NCBI GenBank assembly: GCA_007132315.1
Contig: SLOW01000162.1
Coordinates: 1 to 7,763, forward strand
Direction of reading: 5' to 3'
Length of the DNA: 7,763 bases
From: Opitutales bacterium
Lineage (GTDB): Bacteria; Verrucomicrobiota; Verrucomicrobiia; Opitutales; T3Sed10-336
Position 1 is the stretch's first letter; every line of letters starts with the position of its first letter. Below the pieces are notes generated by a model. The model did no database searches. It saw only the letters and a list, made by a program, of their open reading frames with translations, and had not been told where the DNA came from. Position numbers and translations under genes: made by a program. This document shows positions 1 to 6,327 of the stretch, piece by piece.

Positions 1-2
1 AG

Positions 3-110
3 AAGTTCGGCTGGGAAGGCGGACCCAAAACCGGCGCAGGGATAGGGCTGGAGTACGTGAGCAAGCCGGTTGCAGGGCCAACGCCGCCACGGCGGGCTTG
101 TGCGATTTAG
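3..110 (+). CDS. possible C-terminal end of a gene entering from the left
   Basis: Frame 3 is open from the left edge to a TAG at 108-110 and would encode 35 residues beginning KFGWEGGPKTGAGIGLEYVS. The first 22 residues look protein-like (Gly-rich, aromatic, alternating polar and hydrophobic, possibly a beta-strand tail), while the last ten (PTPPRRACAI) look less natural. Frame 2 is also open, to about 146, so the frame choice rests only on amino-acid plausibility. No family is recognised. The stop coincides with the first base of the inverted repeat at 110-210, so any transcript would run directly into that structure. Confidence 0.3.
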   Translation, partial: KFGWEGGPKTGAGIGLEYVSKPVAGPTPPRRACAI

Positions 111-210
111 TGTTCTGGCAAACTCCATTTATTGTGAGGTTTTGAAAATGGCCCAAAGTTTTCAAAACCTTTTGGGAAAAAAGCATCTTATATACCGTTT
201 GCCAGAACAC
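110..210. repeat. nested inverted-repeat element, MITE-like or structured RNA
   Basis: A perfect 14-bp inverted repeat, GTGTTCTGGCAAAC at 110-123 and its complement at 197-210, bounds a 101-nt AT-rich segment. Inside is a perfect 12-bp hairpin, AGGTTTTGAAAA (137-148) and TTTTCAAAACCT (159-170), with a 10-nt loop, followed by TTTTGGG. Two further perfect 6-bp pairings compete with it: CCATTT (125-130) with AAATGG (146-151), and CCCAAA (152-157) with TTTGGG (171-176). No convincing target-site duplication flanks the outer repeats. It could be a non-autonomous mobile element, a terminator for the gene ending at 110, or a structured RNA. The base pairing is seen directly; the function is not known. 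Confidence 0.6.
137..173 (+). terminator. candidate intrinsic terminator inside the nested element
   Basis: The 12-bp perfect stem (137-148 with 159-170, loop 149-158) is followed directly by a short T-run at 170-173 before GGG. It lies 27 nt after the possible TAG at 108-110. The stem is AT-rich and the T-run is short, so termination would be weak. The symmetric stem could also act on the other strand. Confidence 0.3.
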
Positions 211-329
211 GTTTGCAACGTTAGAGTATATTGACTGGAAACATTCGCAAATAATCGGGAATGCCATCGATGGAAATAAATCCAAACCAACGCGCGAGCG
301 GACCGCGTGCTGGCGGGAGCTCCCCGTCT

Positions 330-402
330 GGGAGCGCAGGGCATCCCTCCCCGCAGTGTCGTTGTATGACCGGGCTATTGCGGGTAAGATGCCCGCGCTC
401 CC
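330..402. repeat. large imperfect inverted repeat, probable dispersed intergenic element
   Basis: GGGAGCGCAGGGCATC (330-345) pairs with GATGCCCGCGCTCCC (388-402), perfect apart from one bulged A at 338, around a 42-nt loop. Within the right half, GCGGG (380-384) and CCCGC (392-396) form an alternative small hairpin. A 10-bp palindrome, GGGAGCTCCC, sits just before it at 315-324. The right arm ends 6 nt from the stop codon of the minus-strand gene at 409, so it would lie in that gene's 3' untranslated RNA. No U-run follows, so an intrinsic terminator is doubtful. It resembles the short 'GGGAGCGCGGGCATC'-type intergenic repeats I associate with Verrucomicrobiota, from memory only. Confidence 0.55.
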
Positions 403-408
403 GATTTC

Positions 409-2073
409 TCAGTCGCAATTCACGCAGGTGGCGACCCACATGCTGATCTGGCCTTCGTCGCCGCCCTCGCCGTCTTCGCCGGCGAACCCGAGGCCCAGGA
501 TCAGCACTCGTCCGCCTTCCTGGACGAAGCCGGTGAAAAAGGCTTGTTCGCCCGGATCCGTGATCGCATCCATATCGAAGTTCAAACGTCCGTCCGCCGC
601 GACCGTGTAGGTCAATGGGATTTCGTCCGGCTCCTCCGTGCTGACCACGATCCCTTCCTGATCGCCATCGTGGAACGGCAAAAACACAATCAAATCCTCC
701 AGCGTCAACGTGGCTTCGCCTGCGTCATCGAACGCCAGGCTCCCGGCAACGCCGTCCGGACCGGAAGGCAGCATCTCAAAGTCCCAGCGCGACACCCAGA
801 AACTCTGCCCCTCCAGCCGGTATTCCCGGCCGGCGAGTTCCGGGCTCGCATCCCGGCGTACGCCGAGAAACAACTGGTGCGCGGCGAACCCATCGCCCGC
901 GCCTTCCGGCACGGTGTCGATACGGGCGTGATGAATGGCCGGCCAGCCTTCGGCCAGGACGAAAAAGTCTCCGGCCGGCGACATAAATCCGGCCATGTCC
1001 TGCGAATCGTGCCCCTGACGTCCGAAGCCTTCAACCGACAACAAGACTTCCCCATTTGGGCTGACTTGAAGCGGGAACGCGAAATCGGCTTCCGTGGGTT
1101 CGAAGTAGCGGCGCTCCGGATTGCTTCCATCAAAAAAATGCACCATCTCCGTTTCGATTTCGGTCCCCTGGACGAAAAAGGTTCCGCCGTCGTCGCCGGT
1201 AATCGTCACCGGCGCGCTCAACACGGTGTACAGGTTTTCCTCGGTATCCCCTTCGATTTCCAGGCGGACGATTCCCCAATCCCCCACCAGGTCGCCGATC
1301 CCGGCCTCGGCGGACTTCCGCGCCATGAACGCCTGGACGAATTCCACCCGTTCGCCGGTACCGCCGCCGAACTCCGCCTGCCGCAAAGCGGTTCCGCCGA
1401 GCAGACCGGCCGGACCGGTCTCCTGGGCGAAACCGCCCAACGGTTTCATCGGTAAATCCCAGGCGAAAGCCGTGCCTGTCTCATCGCTTTCCTCCGGCAG
1501 ATGCACAGTGAAGCCGCCGCCGGAGAAACTCGCCGATTCCTCGAAGCGGACCGACGCGCGACCGAAATCACCGGTAACCTCCCCGCCGCCGGACGAAATT
1601 GCCGTGCGCGACTCCGCCTCGGCCGGGTTTCGCACCACAATCCGTTGCCGCTCTTTGTCCAGAAACACTCCGTCCGGCCAATCGAACCCCATTAGAAACG
1701 AAGAGAGGCCCGGCTCCACCTCAAGCCCCCAAAAGCTGAGCAGGACGTGGTATTCGGGAAACACGGCAACATCGCCAATGCGGTAAAAACGACTCCCCAG
1801 GCCCAGGCTTTGCGCGTCCGTCAGGCGAACCGGCTCGGCGGCGACAATCGCTTCGTCGAACATGTCCCACGACTCCAAATCATCCGAAAACTCGACCCCG
1901 TATGCTCCCGGAAGCCCCTCGACGGTCATACCGAAGCCTTCGGCGGGATCGAATCTCAATTCAGATAAGTCCGGCGAGTCGGCAAAATCCGGAGTCTCTC
2001 CCCCGGCGACGTTAAGGACGCACGCGGCCAATACTACGGGCGCGACGCGGAAAGAATGAATGGTATGCTGCAT
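409..2073 (-). CDS. exported beta-rich protein of unknown function with an internal domain repeat
   Basis: This encodes 554 aa. I chose ATG at 2073 because it starts a clear export signal: MQHTIHSFR, then a hydrophobic run to about residue 25. That run also contains a lipobox-like LAAC at 15-18, so it could be a lipoprotein; cleavage near NVAGG is the alternative. The frame stays open 98 codons further upstream, but those codons cover intergenic repeats. Residues 57-99 (AYGVEFSDDLESW ... RFYRI) match a pattern I associate with secreted verrucomicrobial proteins. The rest is acidic, Gly-rich and probably all-beta. Two units, about 246-376 and 398-530, share a layout: a hydrophobic strand, L(V/A)G, a later strand ending in 'V..(N/D)G.(V/L)', then 'GF...(G)G..(F/L)(V/I)L..G'. 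The mature protein's only cysteines form a C-terminal CVNC (550-553). No catalytic motif or named family is recognised. No good ribosome-binding site precedes the start. Confidence 0.85.
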   Translation of the reverse strand: MQHTIHSFRVAPVVLAACVLNVAGGETPDFADSPDLSELRFDPAEGFGMTVEGLPGAYGVEFSDDLESWDMFDEAIVAAEPVRLTDAQSLGLGSRFYRIGDVAVFPEYHVLLSFWGLEVEPGLSSFLMGFDWPDGVFLDKERQRIVVRNPAEAESRTAISSGGGEVTGDFGRASVRFEESASFSGGGFTVHLPEESDETGTAFAWDLPMKPLGGFAQETGPAGLLGGTALRQAEFGGGTGERVEFVQAFMARKSAEAGIGDLVGDWGIVRLEIEGDTEENLYTVLSAPVTITGDDGGTFFVQGTEIETEMVHFFDGSNPERRYFEPTEADFAFPLQVSPNGEVLLSVEGFGRQGHDSQDMAGFMSPAGDFFVLAEGWPAIHHARIDTVPEGAGDGFAAHQLFLGVRRDASPELAGREYRLEGQSFWVSRWDFEMLPSGPDGVAGSLAFDDAGEATLTLEDLIVFLPFHDGDQEGIVVSTEEPDEIPLTYTVAADGRLNFDMDAITDPGEQAFFTGFVQEGGRVLILGLGFAGEDGEGGDEGQISMWVATCVNCD

Positions 2074-2288
2074 AATTTTCTGGTTCAGACCCGATCCGAA
2101 GCTTGGGACCTTTCGCGGCCGGCTGGTTGTGTATTGAAATTTTTCGGGCGAGGACAGAGAAAACAGCCCAAGATTATTCGTCAATTGTAATTGATGCTTA
2201 AATACATTCTTGATAGTTTCTTTACACGACGGTTGCGGACGCATCGGTGGTCCGTCGCACACGTCGGCGGTGGCATTCGCAGGCGAAC
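2074..2288. other. intergenic spacer upstream of the exported-protein gene
   Basis: This is the 5' side of the minus-strand gene that starts at 2073. The part from about 2130 to 2225 is AT-rich compared with its surroundings and is where a promoter would be expected. On the minus strand a TTGACG hexamer (plus 2179-2184) is -35-like, but at normal spacing there is only TTCTCT, so I do not call a promoter. No RNA gene or convincing ORF is seen. Confidence 0.4.
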
Positions 2289-2475
2289 ACACCACATCCT
2301 CAAACCCGCCCGGCGACGGCGATACCACATCATAGCGCTTCTCCCGGCAGAATCGGGAGAAGCCCAACCCGGCGAAGCCGGTACCAAATCGTAGCGCGCC
2401 TCCCGCAAGCGCGGGACAGCGCAGTTCTATGAGCGCGAAGGGCGGATGGGCGCTGGCTGAAGCGGCGCGCTACGA
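2289..2475. repeat. diverged tandem repeat units with hairpins
   Basis: Two related units begin at 2323 (TACCACATCATAGCGCTTCT) and 2382 (TACCAAATCGTAGCGCGCCT), 59 nt apart, matching at 20 of the first 24 positions. A shorter relative with ACCACATC starts at 2291. Unit one carries a 10-bp stem (2337-2346 with 2354-2363), followed by CCGGC (2369-2373) with GCCGG (2377-2381). Unit two carries TCCCGC (2401-2406) with GCGGGA (2411-2416). A perfect 12-bp inverted repeat, TCGTAGCGCGCC (2389-2400) with GGCGCGCTACGA (2464-2475), encloses the right part. This is typical of REP-like dispersed elements; the function is unknown. Confidence 0.6.
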
Positions 2476-2489
2476 AGGGAGCGGCTTTT

Positions 2490-2527
2490 GGAATATTTTG
2501 TGCGTTCTGCGCAAGATTTCAGAAATG
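2490..2527 (+). repeat. 38-nt hairpin motif, copy 1
   Basis: This segment matches 7333-7370 without gaps at 31 of 38 positions and in the same orientation. It contains a stem TTGTGC / GCGCAA around GTTCT (one G-T wobble), followed by ATTTCAGAAATG, in which ATTTC-A-GAAAT is itself a small palindrome. It lies 101 nt before the mscS-type start codon. It may be a dispersed repeat, a regulatory leader or the remnant of a shared ancestral sequence. Confidence 0.55.
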
Positions 2528-2561
2528 GACTAACCTACTCTCGGTCCAGCATCTTTCCCGA

Positions 2562-2575
2562 GCGCCATTTGGCGC
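2562..2575 (+). other. small hairpin in the leader of the mscS-type gene
   Basis: GCGCCATTTGGCGC forms a 5-6 bp stem with a 2-4 nt loop, 53 nt before the ATG at 2629. No T-run follows. It may be only a chance GC-rich palindrome. Confidence 0.3.
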
Positions 2576-2628
2576 AGCCGCTTAATAAGACTCGCCAAAT
2601 CCCGGCTATTGTGGTTCGGTGAACGACC

Positions 2629-3474
2629 ATGGAATTCTGGAACCGGGCGGTCGAGGTGGGCGATATCGTGGTGACGCCGCGCTCCCTGTTGGTGGGCCTT
2701 CTGCTGTTTGCCGCGCTTTTTGTGATCGTCACCCGCGTGCGAAAACTTTTCGAGCGACGGGTGTTCCCGCGGCTCGGACTGACCGAAGGGGTGAGCGCGG
2801 CCGTGGCCGCACTGATCGGTTACGCGCTGCTGCTGGTCGGCGTCCTGGTCATCCTCCCGGTCATGGCGCCCGGATTCAACATCAACACGCTGGTGGTGGT
2901 GCTGGGTGCGCTTTCGTTCGGGGTCGGTTTCGGACTGCGCAACGTTGCCGATAATTTTTTCAGCGGGCTGATCCTGCTCATCGAGCGGCCTATTAAAGTA
3001 ACCGATCGAGTCGAGATCGGCGGCGTATTCGGGACCGTGGTGGATATTCGCGCCCGGAGCACGACTGTCCGCACCAACGACAATATCGACATTATCGTTC
3101 CGAATTCGGAGTTCATCTCCAGCCAGGTCACCAACCTGAGTCACAACGACAAAAGGGTGCGCTTCAAGATTCCCGTCGGGGTCCACTACGAAAGCGATGT
3201 GGACCTCGTACAGCAAGCGCTGCTGGAGGCGGCGGAAGAGTGCCCCGACGTGCTAAAGGACCCCGCTCCTTCCGTTCGCCTGATCGGATTCGGCGATTCC
3301 TCGGTCGACTTCGAGCTGCGTGTCTGGAGCGATTCGCTCTATCACCGCCCCAAACTGCTGTTCAGCAACGTGAACTTTCTCATTTGGCGAAAATTCAAGA
3401 AACATGGTATCCAGATTCCTTATCCGCAAAGGGACATTTACGTGAAAGAAATGCCCGATTCGAAAGCGGAATAA
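2629..3474 (+). CDS. small MscS-family mechanosensitive ion channel
   Basis: This 281-aa protein is the size of a minimal MscS subunit. Family members are inner-membrane homoheptamers that open under membrane tension and release solutes on hypo-osmotic shock. Hydrophobic segments lie at about 18-36 (TM1), 57-79 (TM2) and 87-118 (TM3). The pore helix has the Gly/Ala-rich pattern GALSFGVGFGLRNVADNFFSG (93-113), followed by ERPIKVTDRVEIGG (119-132), the beta domain with FGTVVDIRARSTTVRT and the signature IIVPNSEF (155-162). The cytoplasmic alpha/beta portion runs to the end. There is no large extra N-terminal domain as in MscK or MscM. ATG at 2629 is preceded by GGTGA at 2618-2622, a usable ribosome-binding site. 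The gene converges on the SLC13-type gene with 22 nt between stops. The family call is secure; ion selectivity cannot be read from sequence. Confidence 0.95.
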   Translation: MEFWNRAVEVGDIVVTPRSLLVGLLLFAALFVIVTRVRKLFERRVFPRLGLTEGVSAAVAALIGYALLLVGVLVILPVMAPGFNINTLVVVLGALSFGVGFGLRNVADNFFSGLILLIERPIKVTDRVEIGGVFGTVVDIRARSTTVRTNDNIDIIVPNSEFISSQVTNLSHNDKRVRFKIPVGVHYESDVDLVQQALLEAAEECPDVLKDPAPSVRLIGFGDSSVDFELRVWSDSLYHRPKLLFSNVNFLIWRKFKKHGIQIPYPQRDIYVKEMPDSKAE

Positions 3475-3486
3475 CGCAAGCTTGCG
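3475..3486. other. 12-bp perfect palindrome between convergent stops
   Basis: CGCAAGCTTGCG starts directly after the TAA of the mscS-type gene and ends 10 nt before the other gene's stop codon (3497-3499 on the minus strand). A perfect palindrome leaves no loop unless its centre opens, and no T-run is present on either strand. It would be a poor intrinsic terminator, although it is in the right place for a bidirectional one. Confidence 0.4.
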
Positions 3487-3496
3487 CAACGGCCGA

Positions 3497-5335
3497 TCAA
3501 CCTGCCAGCGGCCAGACCCAGAGGAGGAGCGGAAGGGCGACCAGAAAAACGAGGGTTTGGACGGGCAGGCCGAGTTTCCAGTAGTCGGCGAAGCGGTAAC
3601 CTCCGGGACCGAGGACCAGGGTGTTGGATTGGTGCCCGATGGGAGTCAGAAACGCGCACGAGGCGCCGACGGCCACCGCCATGAGAAAGGCTTCCGGCGC
3701 GACATCGAGACCGACGGCCAGGCTGAGGGCGATGGGGGCCATCAGCACCGCCGCGGCGGCGTTGTTGATGATATCCGAAAGGAACATGGTGAGCAGCAGC
3801 AACACGGCAAGAGTAACCGCGGCGGGCCATTGGCCTCCCAACATCAGCAACTGGTCCGCCAGCCAGGCGGCCCCTCCGGTTGTCTCCAAGCTTTGTCCCA
3901 CCGGAATCATACAGGCCAGCAGAACCAGGACCGGCCAGTCGATGCCGGCGTAGGCCGAGCGCAAATCGATGACCCCGGTGAGAATCATGAGCGCCGCGGC
4001 GGAAACGAGGGCCACGGGTGCGGTGAGCCAGCCGCTGAGAATGGCCGCTACGGCTCCGGCGAATAGAAAGACCGACAGGAGGAGTTTGCGGGGTTTGCCC
4101 AGCTTGAGATCGCGGTCCGCCAAGGGCAGGCAGCCCAGCTCGGGCAATTGTTCCAGCAGCGTATCCTCGGCCCCCTCAACCAGCAGAACGTCGCCGTTCT
4201 GAAACCGGATATTCCGCACCCGGCCTTTCAATCGGCGGCCCTCGCGCGCTACCGCGATCAGATTCAAGCCGTAACGTTCCAGCAGGCGCAGTTGCGCTAC
4301 CGTCCGGCCGACCAGCCGTGAGTGTGCCATGACCACGGCTTCGCCCAGGCTCAGACTCCCGGTTCGGGCGGATTTTTCGTCGGAGCGGGATTGTTCGTTT
4401 TTGTTATCCGGTTTGTCAGCGGCGGATTTTTCCCCGTCCTCCTCGGGATCGAATCCGATAGCCAGTTTTGCCTTGTTGGCCAATGTCTCGATTTCTTCGG
4501 TTTCCCCCTCGACCATCAGGATGTCGTCGGGTTTCAGGATACCGCGAAAGCTGTAGGCGGGAATCCGTTCCTCATTACGGACCACCGCCAGGATGGGAGG
4601 CGCGCCGTCCACGTCCGCTTGGAGTTGGCCCAGGGTTTGGCCCGCTGCTTTGGAATCTTCCGTAACCCGCAGTTCGCCGAGATAGGAATCGATTTCGAAC
4701 CGGTCTTCGGGAGAGCTCTGCCCCTTGCGTTCCGGCAGGAGCCGCCAACCGACCAAAGCCATGAACAGGATTCCGGCAACGGCCACGCCGAGCCCCACGG
4801 GAGTGAAATCGAATAACCCGAACCCGCCTCCGCCAGCATCGCCCCAGTAGGTGGCGACGATGATATTCGGCGGCGTGCCGATCATCGTCGTGAGCCCGCC
4901 CAGGAGCGATCCGAAGGACAGCGGCATAAGCAGTCTCGATGCGGGGATGTCGTTTTCCCGCGCCATTTTCAAAGCGACCGGCAGCATGAGGGCGAGCGCG
5001 CCCACGTTGTTCATGAACGCCGACATCAAGGCCACCGCCGAAGTCAAGGCGAACAATTGCAGAATCGCGTTTCCCCCCGCTCGTTGAACACCTTGCGAAA
5101 TGAGGTCCACAAAACCGGACTGGAAGAATGCGCGGCTCATCACCAGGACCGCCGCGACGGTAATGACCGCCGGATGTCCGAACCCGTAAAAAGCCTCGTC
5201 CATCGGCACCAACCCGAGAAGAACGGCGGCGATCAATGTGAGGAGCGCGACCAAGTCATAGCGGAGGATCCCGGAAACGAAGCCGCCGAAGGCGATCAGC
5301 AATAAAATACCGAGGAGAAGGGCGTCGTGTGCCAT
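3497..5335 (-). CDS. SLC13/DASS-family anion transporter with two TrkA_C domains
   Basis: This 612-aa inner-membrane protein is a probable sodium-coupled divalent anion symporter (sulfate, dicarboxylate or similar). I chose ATG at 5335 because hydrophobic residues begin at once (MAHDALLLGILLLIAFGGF) and GAGG lies 5 nt upstream; the 54 upstream in-frame codons look non-coding. The N-terminal half (about 1-200) has FMNNVGALALMLPVA (107-121) and GGLTTMIGTPPNI (146-158). The C-terminal half (about 416-612) repeats this with SDIINNAAAAVLMAP (520-534) and TPIGHQSNTLVLGPGGY (564-580). Such paired motifs are typical of the inverted-repeat transport fold. Between them are two RCK_C-like domains, about 215-292 (ending DDILMVEGE) and 328-400 (ending GDVLLVEGAE), joined by a charged linker at 296-325 (EEDGEKSAADK...). 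RCK_C domains usually bind small ligands and may gate transport. The substrate cannot be assigned from sequence alone. Confidence 0.93.
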   Translation of the reverse strand: MAHDALLLGILLLIAFGGFVSGILRYDLVALLTLIAAVLLGLVPMDEAFYGFGHPAVITVAAVLVMSRAFFQSGFVDLISQGVQRAGGNAILQLFALTSAVALMSAFMNNVGALALMLPVALKMARENDIPASRLLMPLSFGSLLGGLTTMIGTPPNIIVATYWGDAGGGGFGLFDFTPVGLGVAVAGILFMALVGWRLLPERKGQSSPEDRFEIDSYLGELRVTEDSKAAGQTLGQLQADVDGAPPILAVVRNEERIPAYSFRGILKPDDILMVEGETEEIETLANKAKLAIGFDPEEDGEKSAADKPDNKNEQSRSDEKSARTGSLSLGEAVVMAHSRLVGRTVAQLRLLERYGLNLIAVAREGRRLKGRVRNIRFQNGDVLLVEGAEDTLLEQLPELGCLPLADRDLKLGKPRKLLLSVFLFAGAVAAILSGWLTAPVALVSAAALMILTGVIDLRSAYAGIDWPVLVLLACMIPVGQSLETTGGAAWLADQLLMLGGQWPAAVTLAVLLLLTMFLSDIINNAAAAVLMAPIALSLAVGLDVAPEAFLMAVAVGASCAFLTPIGHQSNTLVLGPGGYRFADYWKLGLPVQTLVFLVALPLLLWVWPLAG

Positions 5336-5545
5336 GGTGTCCTCACTGATGCCTGGCAAGCGATCCCCCGCAAGCATAACCCGCAACGCCCTGCCGGTGG
5401 CAGTTCTCCTCAACCCCGGGATTTGTTCGCACAAAAGGGGGCGAATTGGACGACACCCAGCACGGCGAAAACGACAGGGTCGTGATTCCGAGAGCACTTC
5501 CGGCTCGACGCAACCGGCGCCGAAGCCTTAAACCTGCCCGCAACC
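5336..5545. other. divergent intergenic region
   Basis: This 210-nt gap separates the transporter start (minus strand) from the BNR relic (plus strand). It holds the transporter's GAGG ribosome-binding site (CCTC at 5341-5344 on the plus strand) and a small stem, CTGCC (5391-5395) with GGCAG (5399-5403). No clear -10/-35 pair is seen in either direction. The BNR frame is open upstream only to 5486, so little coding sequence can be missing at its 5' end unless it too was lost. Confidence 0.4.
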
Positions 5546-6186
5546 ATGAACGGAACCTCTTCCCAAGACGACTCTCGTGCAAACGAGGTGGCCGGCCGCC
5601 CGTTTCGCCTGGTGGACAACGGTGCCTGGTGCTGGTATCAGGACGACCGGATCGTCCTCGACCCAAAAACCGGCCGGTTTTTTATCGGCTCGATCGCCAA
5701 CCAACACGGTCCCGGGGGAGAAACACGCGATGGCGACATCGAAGTAACCGCGTTCGACCCCGCGACCGGCACGGCGCGGGTTCACACCCTGCACAAAGCC
5801 CTGACCTCCTACGGCGCCGGCGACGACCACAACGTTCCCGCCCTGTGGATGCGCCCCGACGGCGGTTGCCTCGCCATGTACACCGGCCACAATAACGATA
5901 CCCAAAGCTTCCATCGCATCGTGTACGACGATCGCCTGAGCGACGAACAAACCTTCGACTGGAATCACCGTCCGGGGGGTTGCGACTTTCCCGCCACCTA
6001 CTCCACAGAGAAGCAAGCGGCTGGCGTTGGCAGCCGCTCACCCGGAACTCGGCCGTCGGCAACTTTCGGCCAATTGTGGCACGCGACAATGATTCCCGCC
6101 GATGGGTATTCTGGTGGCGGGGCACCTGCGAGTCGTCGCAGAATTTCAATACGGAGATTGTCGCCCTGCGTCCCGGCGACGATTGA
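5546..6186 (+). pseudogene. BNR_4-family gene with internal deletion and frame change
   Basis: The first about 154 codons from ATG 5546 look like the start of a BNR_4 (PF15892-like) beta-propeller protein, a family linked to polysaccharide or sialoside processing: DNGAWCWYQDDR (24-35), GDIEVTAFDP (63-72), DDHNVPALWMRPDGG (93-107), MYTGHN (111-116) and FPATYS (148-153). After about 6007 this frame becomes low-complexity Arg/Ser/Pro-rich sequence. A different frame, from about 6010 to a TGA at 6184-6186, supplies what looks like the family's C-terminus: GWRWQPLTRNS, then FRPIVARDNDSRRWVFWW, RGTCESSQNFNTEIVALRP. The middle blades, probably 200 residues or more, are missing, so a single-base error cannot explain it. 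No signal peptide and no ribosome-binding site are visible. The intact-looking frame continuing to 6292 is spurious after the junction. Confidence 0.75.
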
Positions 6187-6327
6187 CGGCCGGCCCGACA
6201 CCGCAGCCCCCGCACCGTGGGAACCGGTAGCGCTGGATTCCGGCGCGGGCCGGGTTTCCCTGCCGAAAATCATCGGGATGATCCCGGGTTGACCCCGGAC
6301 TCGCCGGGCTCCTACCCTGCCCGCCCA
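6187..6327. other. spacer between the BNR relic and the barrel gene
   Basis: This is a GC-rich stretch with a short near-palindrome, CGGGAT-g-ATCCCG (6274-6286), and further GGGTT/CCCCGG runs. There is no T-run, so it does not look like an intrinsic terminator. No promoter is recognised. The frame of the downstream gene is open back to a GTG at 6217, but residues encoded before 6328 look non-coding. Confidence 0.3.

Noticed and set aside
544..1455. 303-codon open frame on the plus strand
   Set aside because: It lies wholly antisense to the exported-protein gene, with Arg/His-rich composition typical of a shadow frame in GC-rich DNA and no recognisable motif.
2156..2184. Promoter for the exported-protein gene (TTGACG with a downstream -10)
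   Set aside because: The -35-like hexamer is good, but the -10 position reads TTCTCT, which does not support a standard sigma-70 promoter.
2074..2367. 98 in-frame codons upstream of the exported-protein start, which would make a 652-aa protein
   Set aside because: They cover part of the intergenic repeats and hairpins, and the ATG at 2073 begins a proper export signal that would otherwise be buried inside the protein.
2530..3216. 228-codon open frame on the minus strand
   Set aside because: It is antisense to the certain MscS-type gene and has the His/Asp/Arg-rich composition of a shadow.
5336..5497. 54-codon upstream extension of the transporter gene
   Set aside because: It is Arg/Pro-rich with no membrane or signal character, while ATG at 5335 has a well-placed GAGG and starts directly with a membrane segment.
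6217..6327. GTG-initiated extension of the beta-barrel gene
   Set aside because: It would bury the signal peptide behind 37 Gly/Pro-rich residues; ATG at 6328 gives a normal signal peptide.
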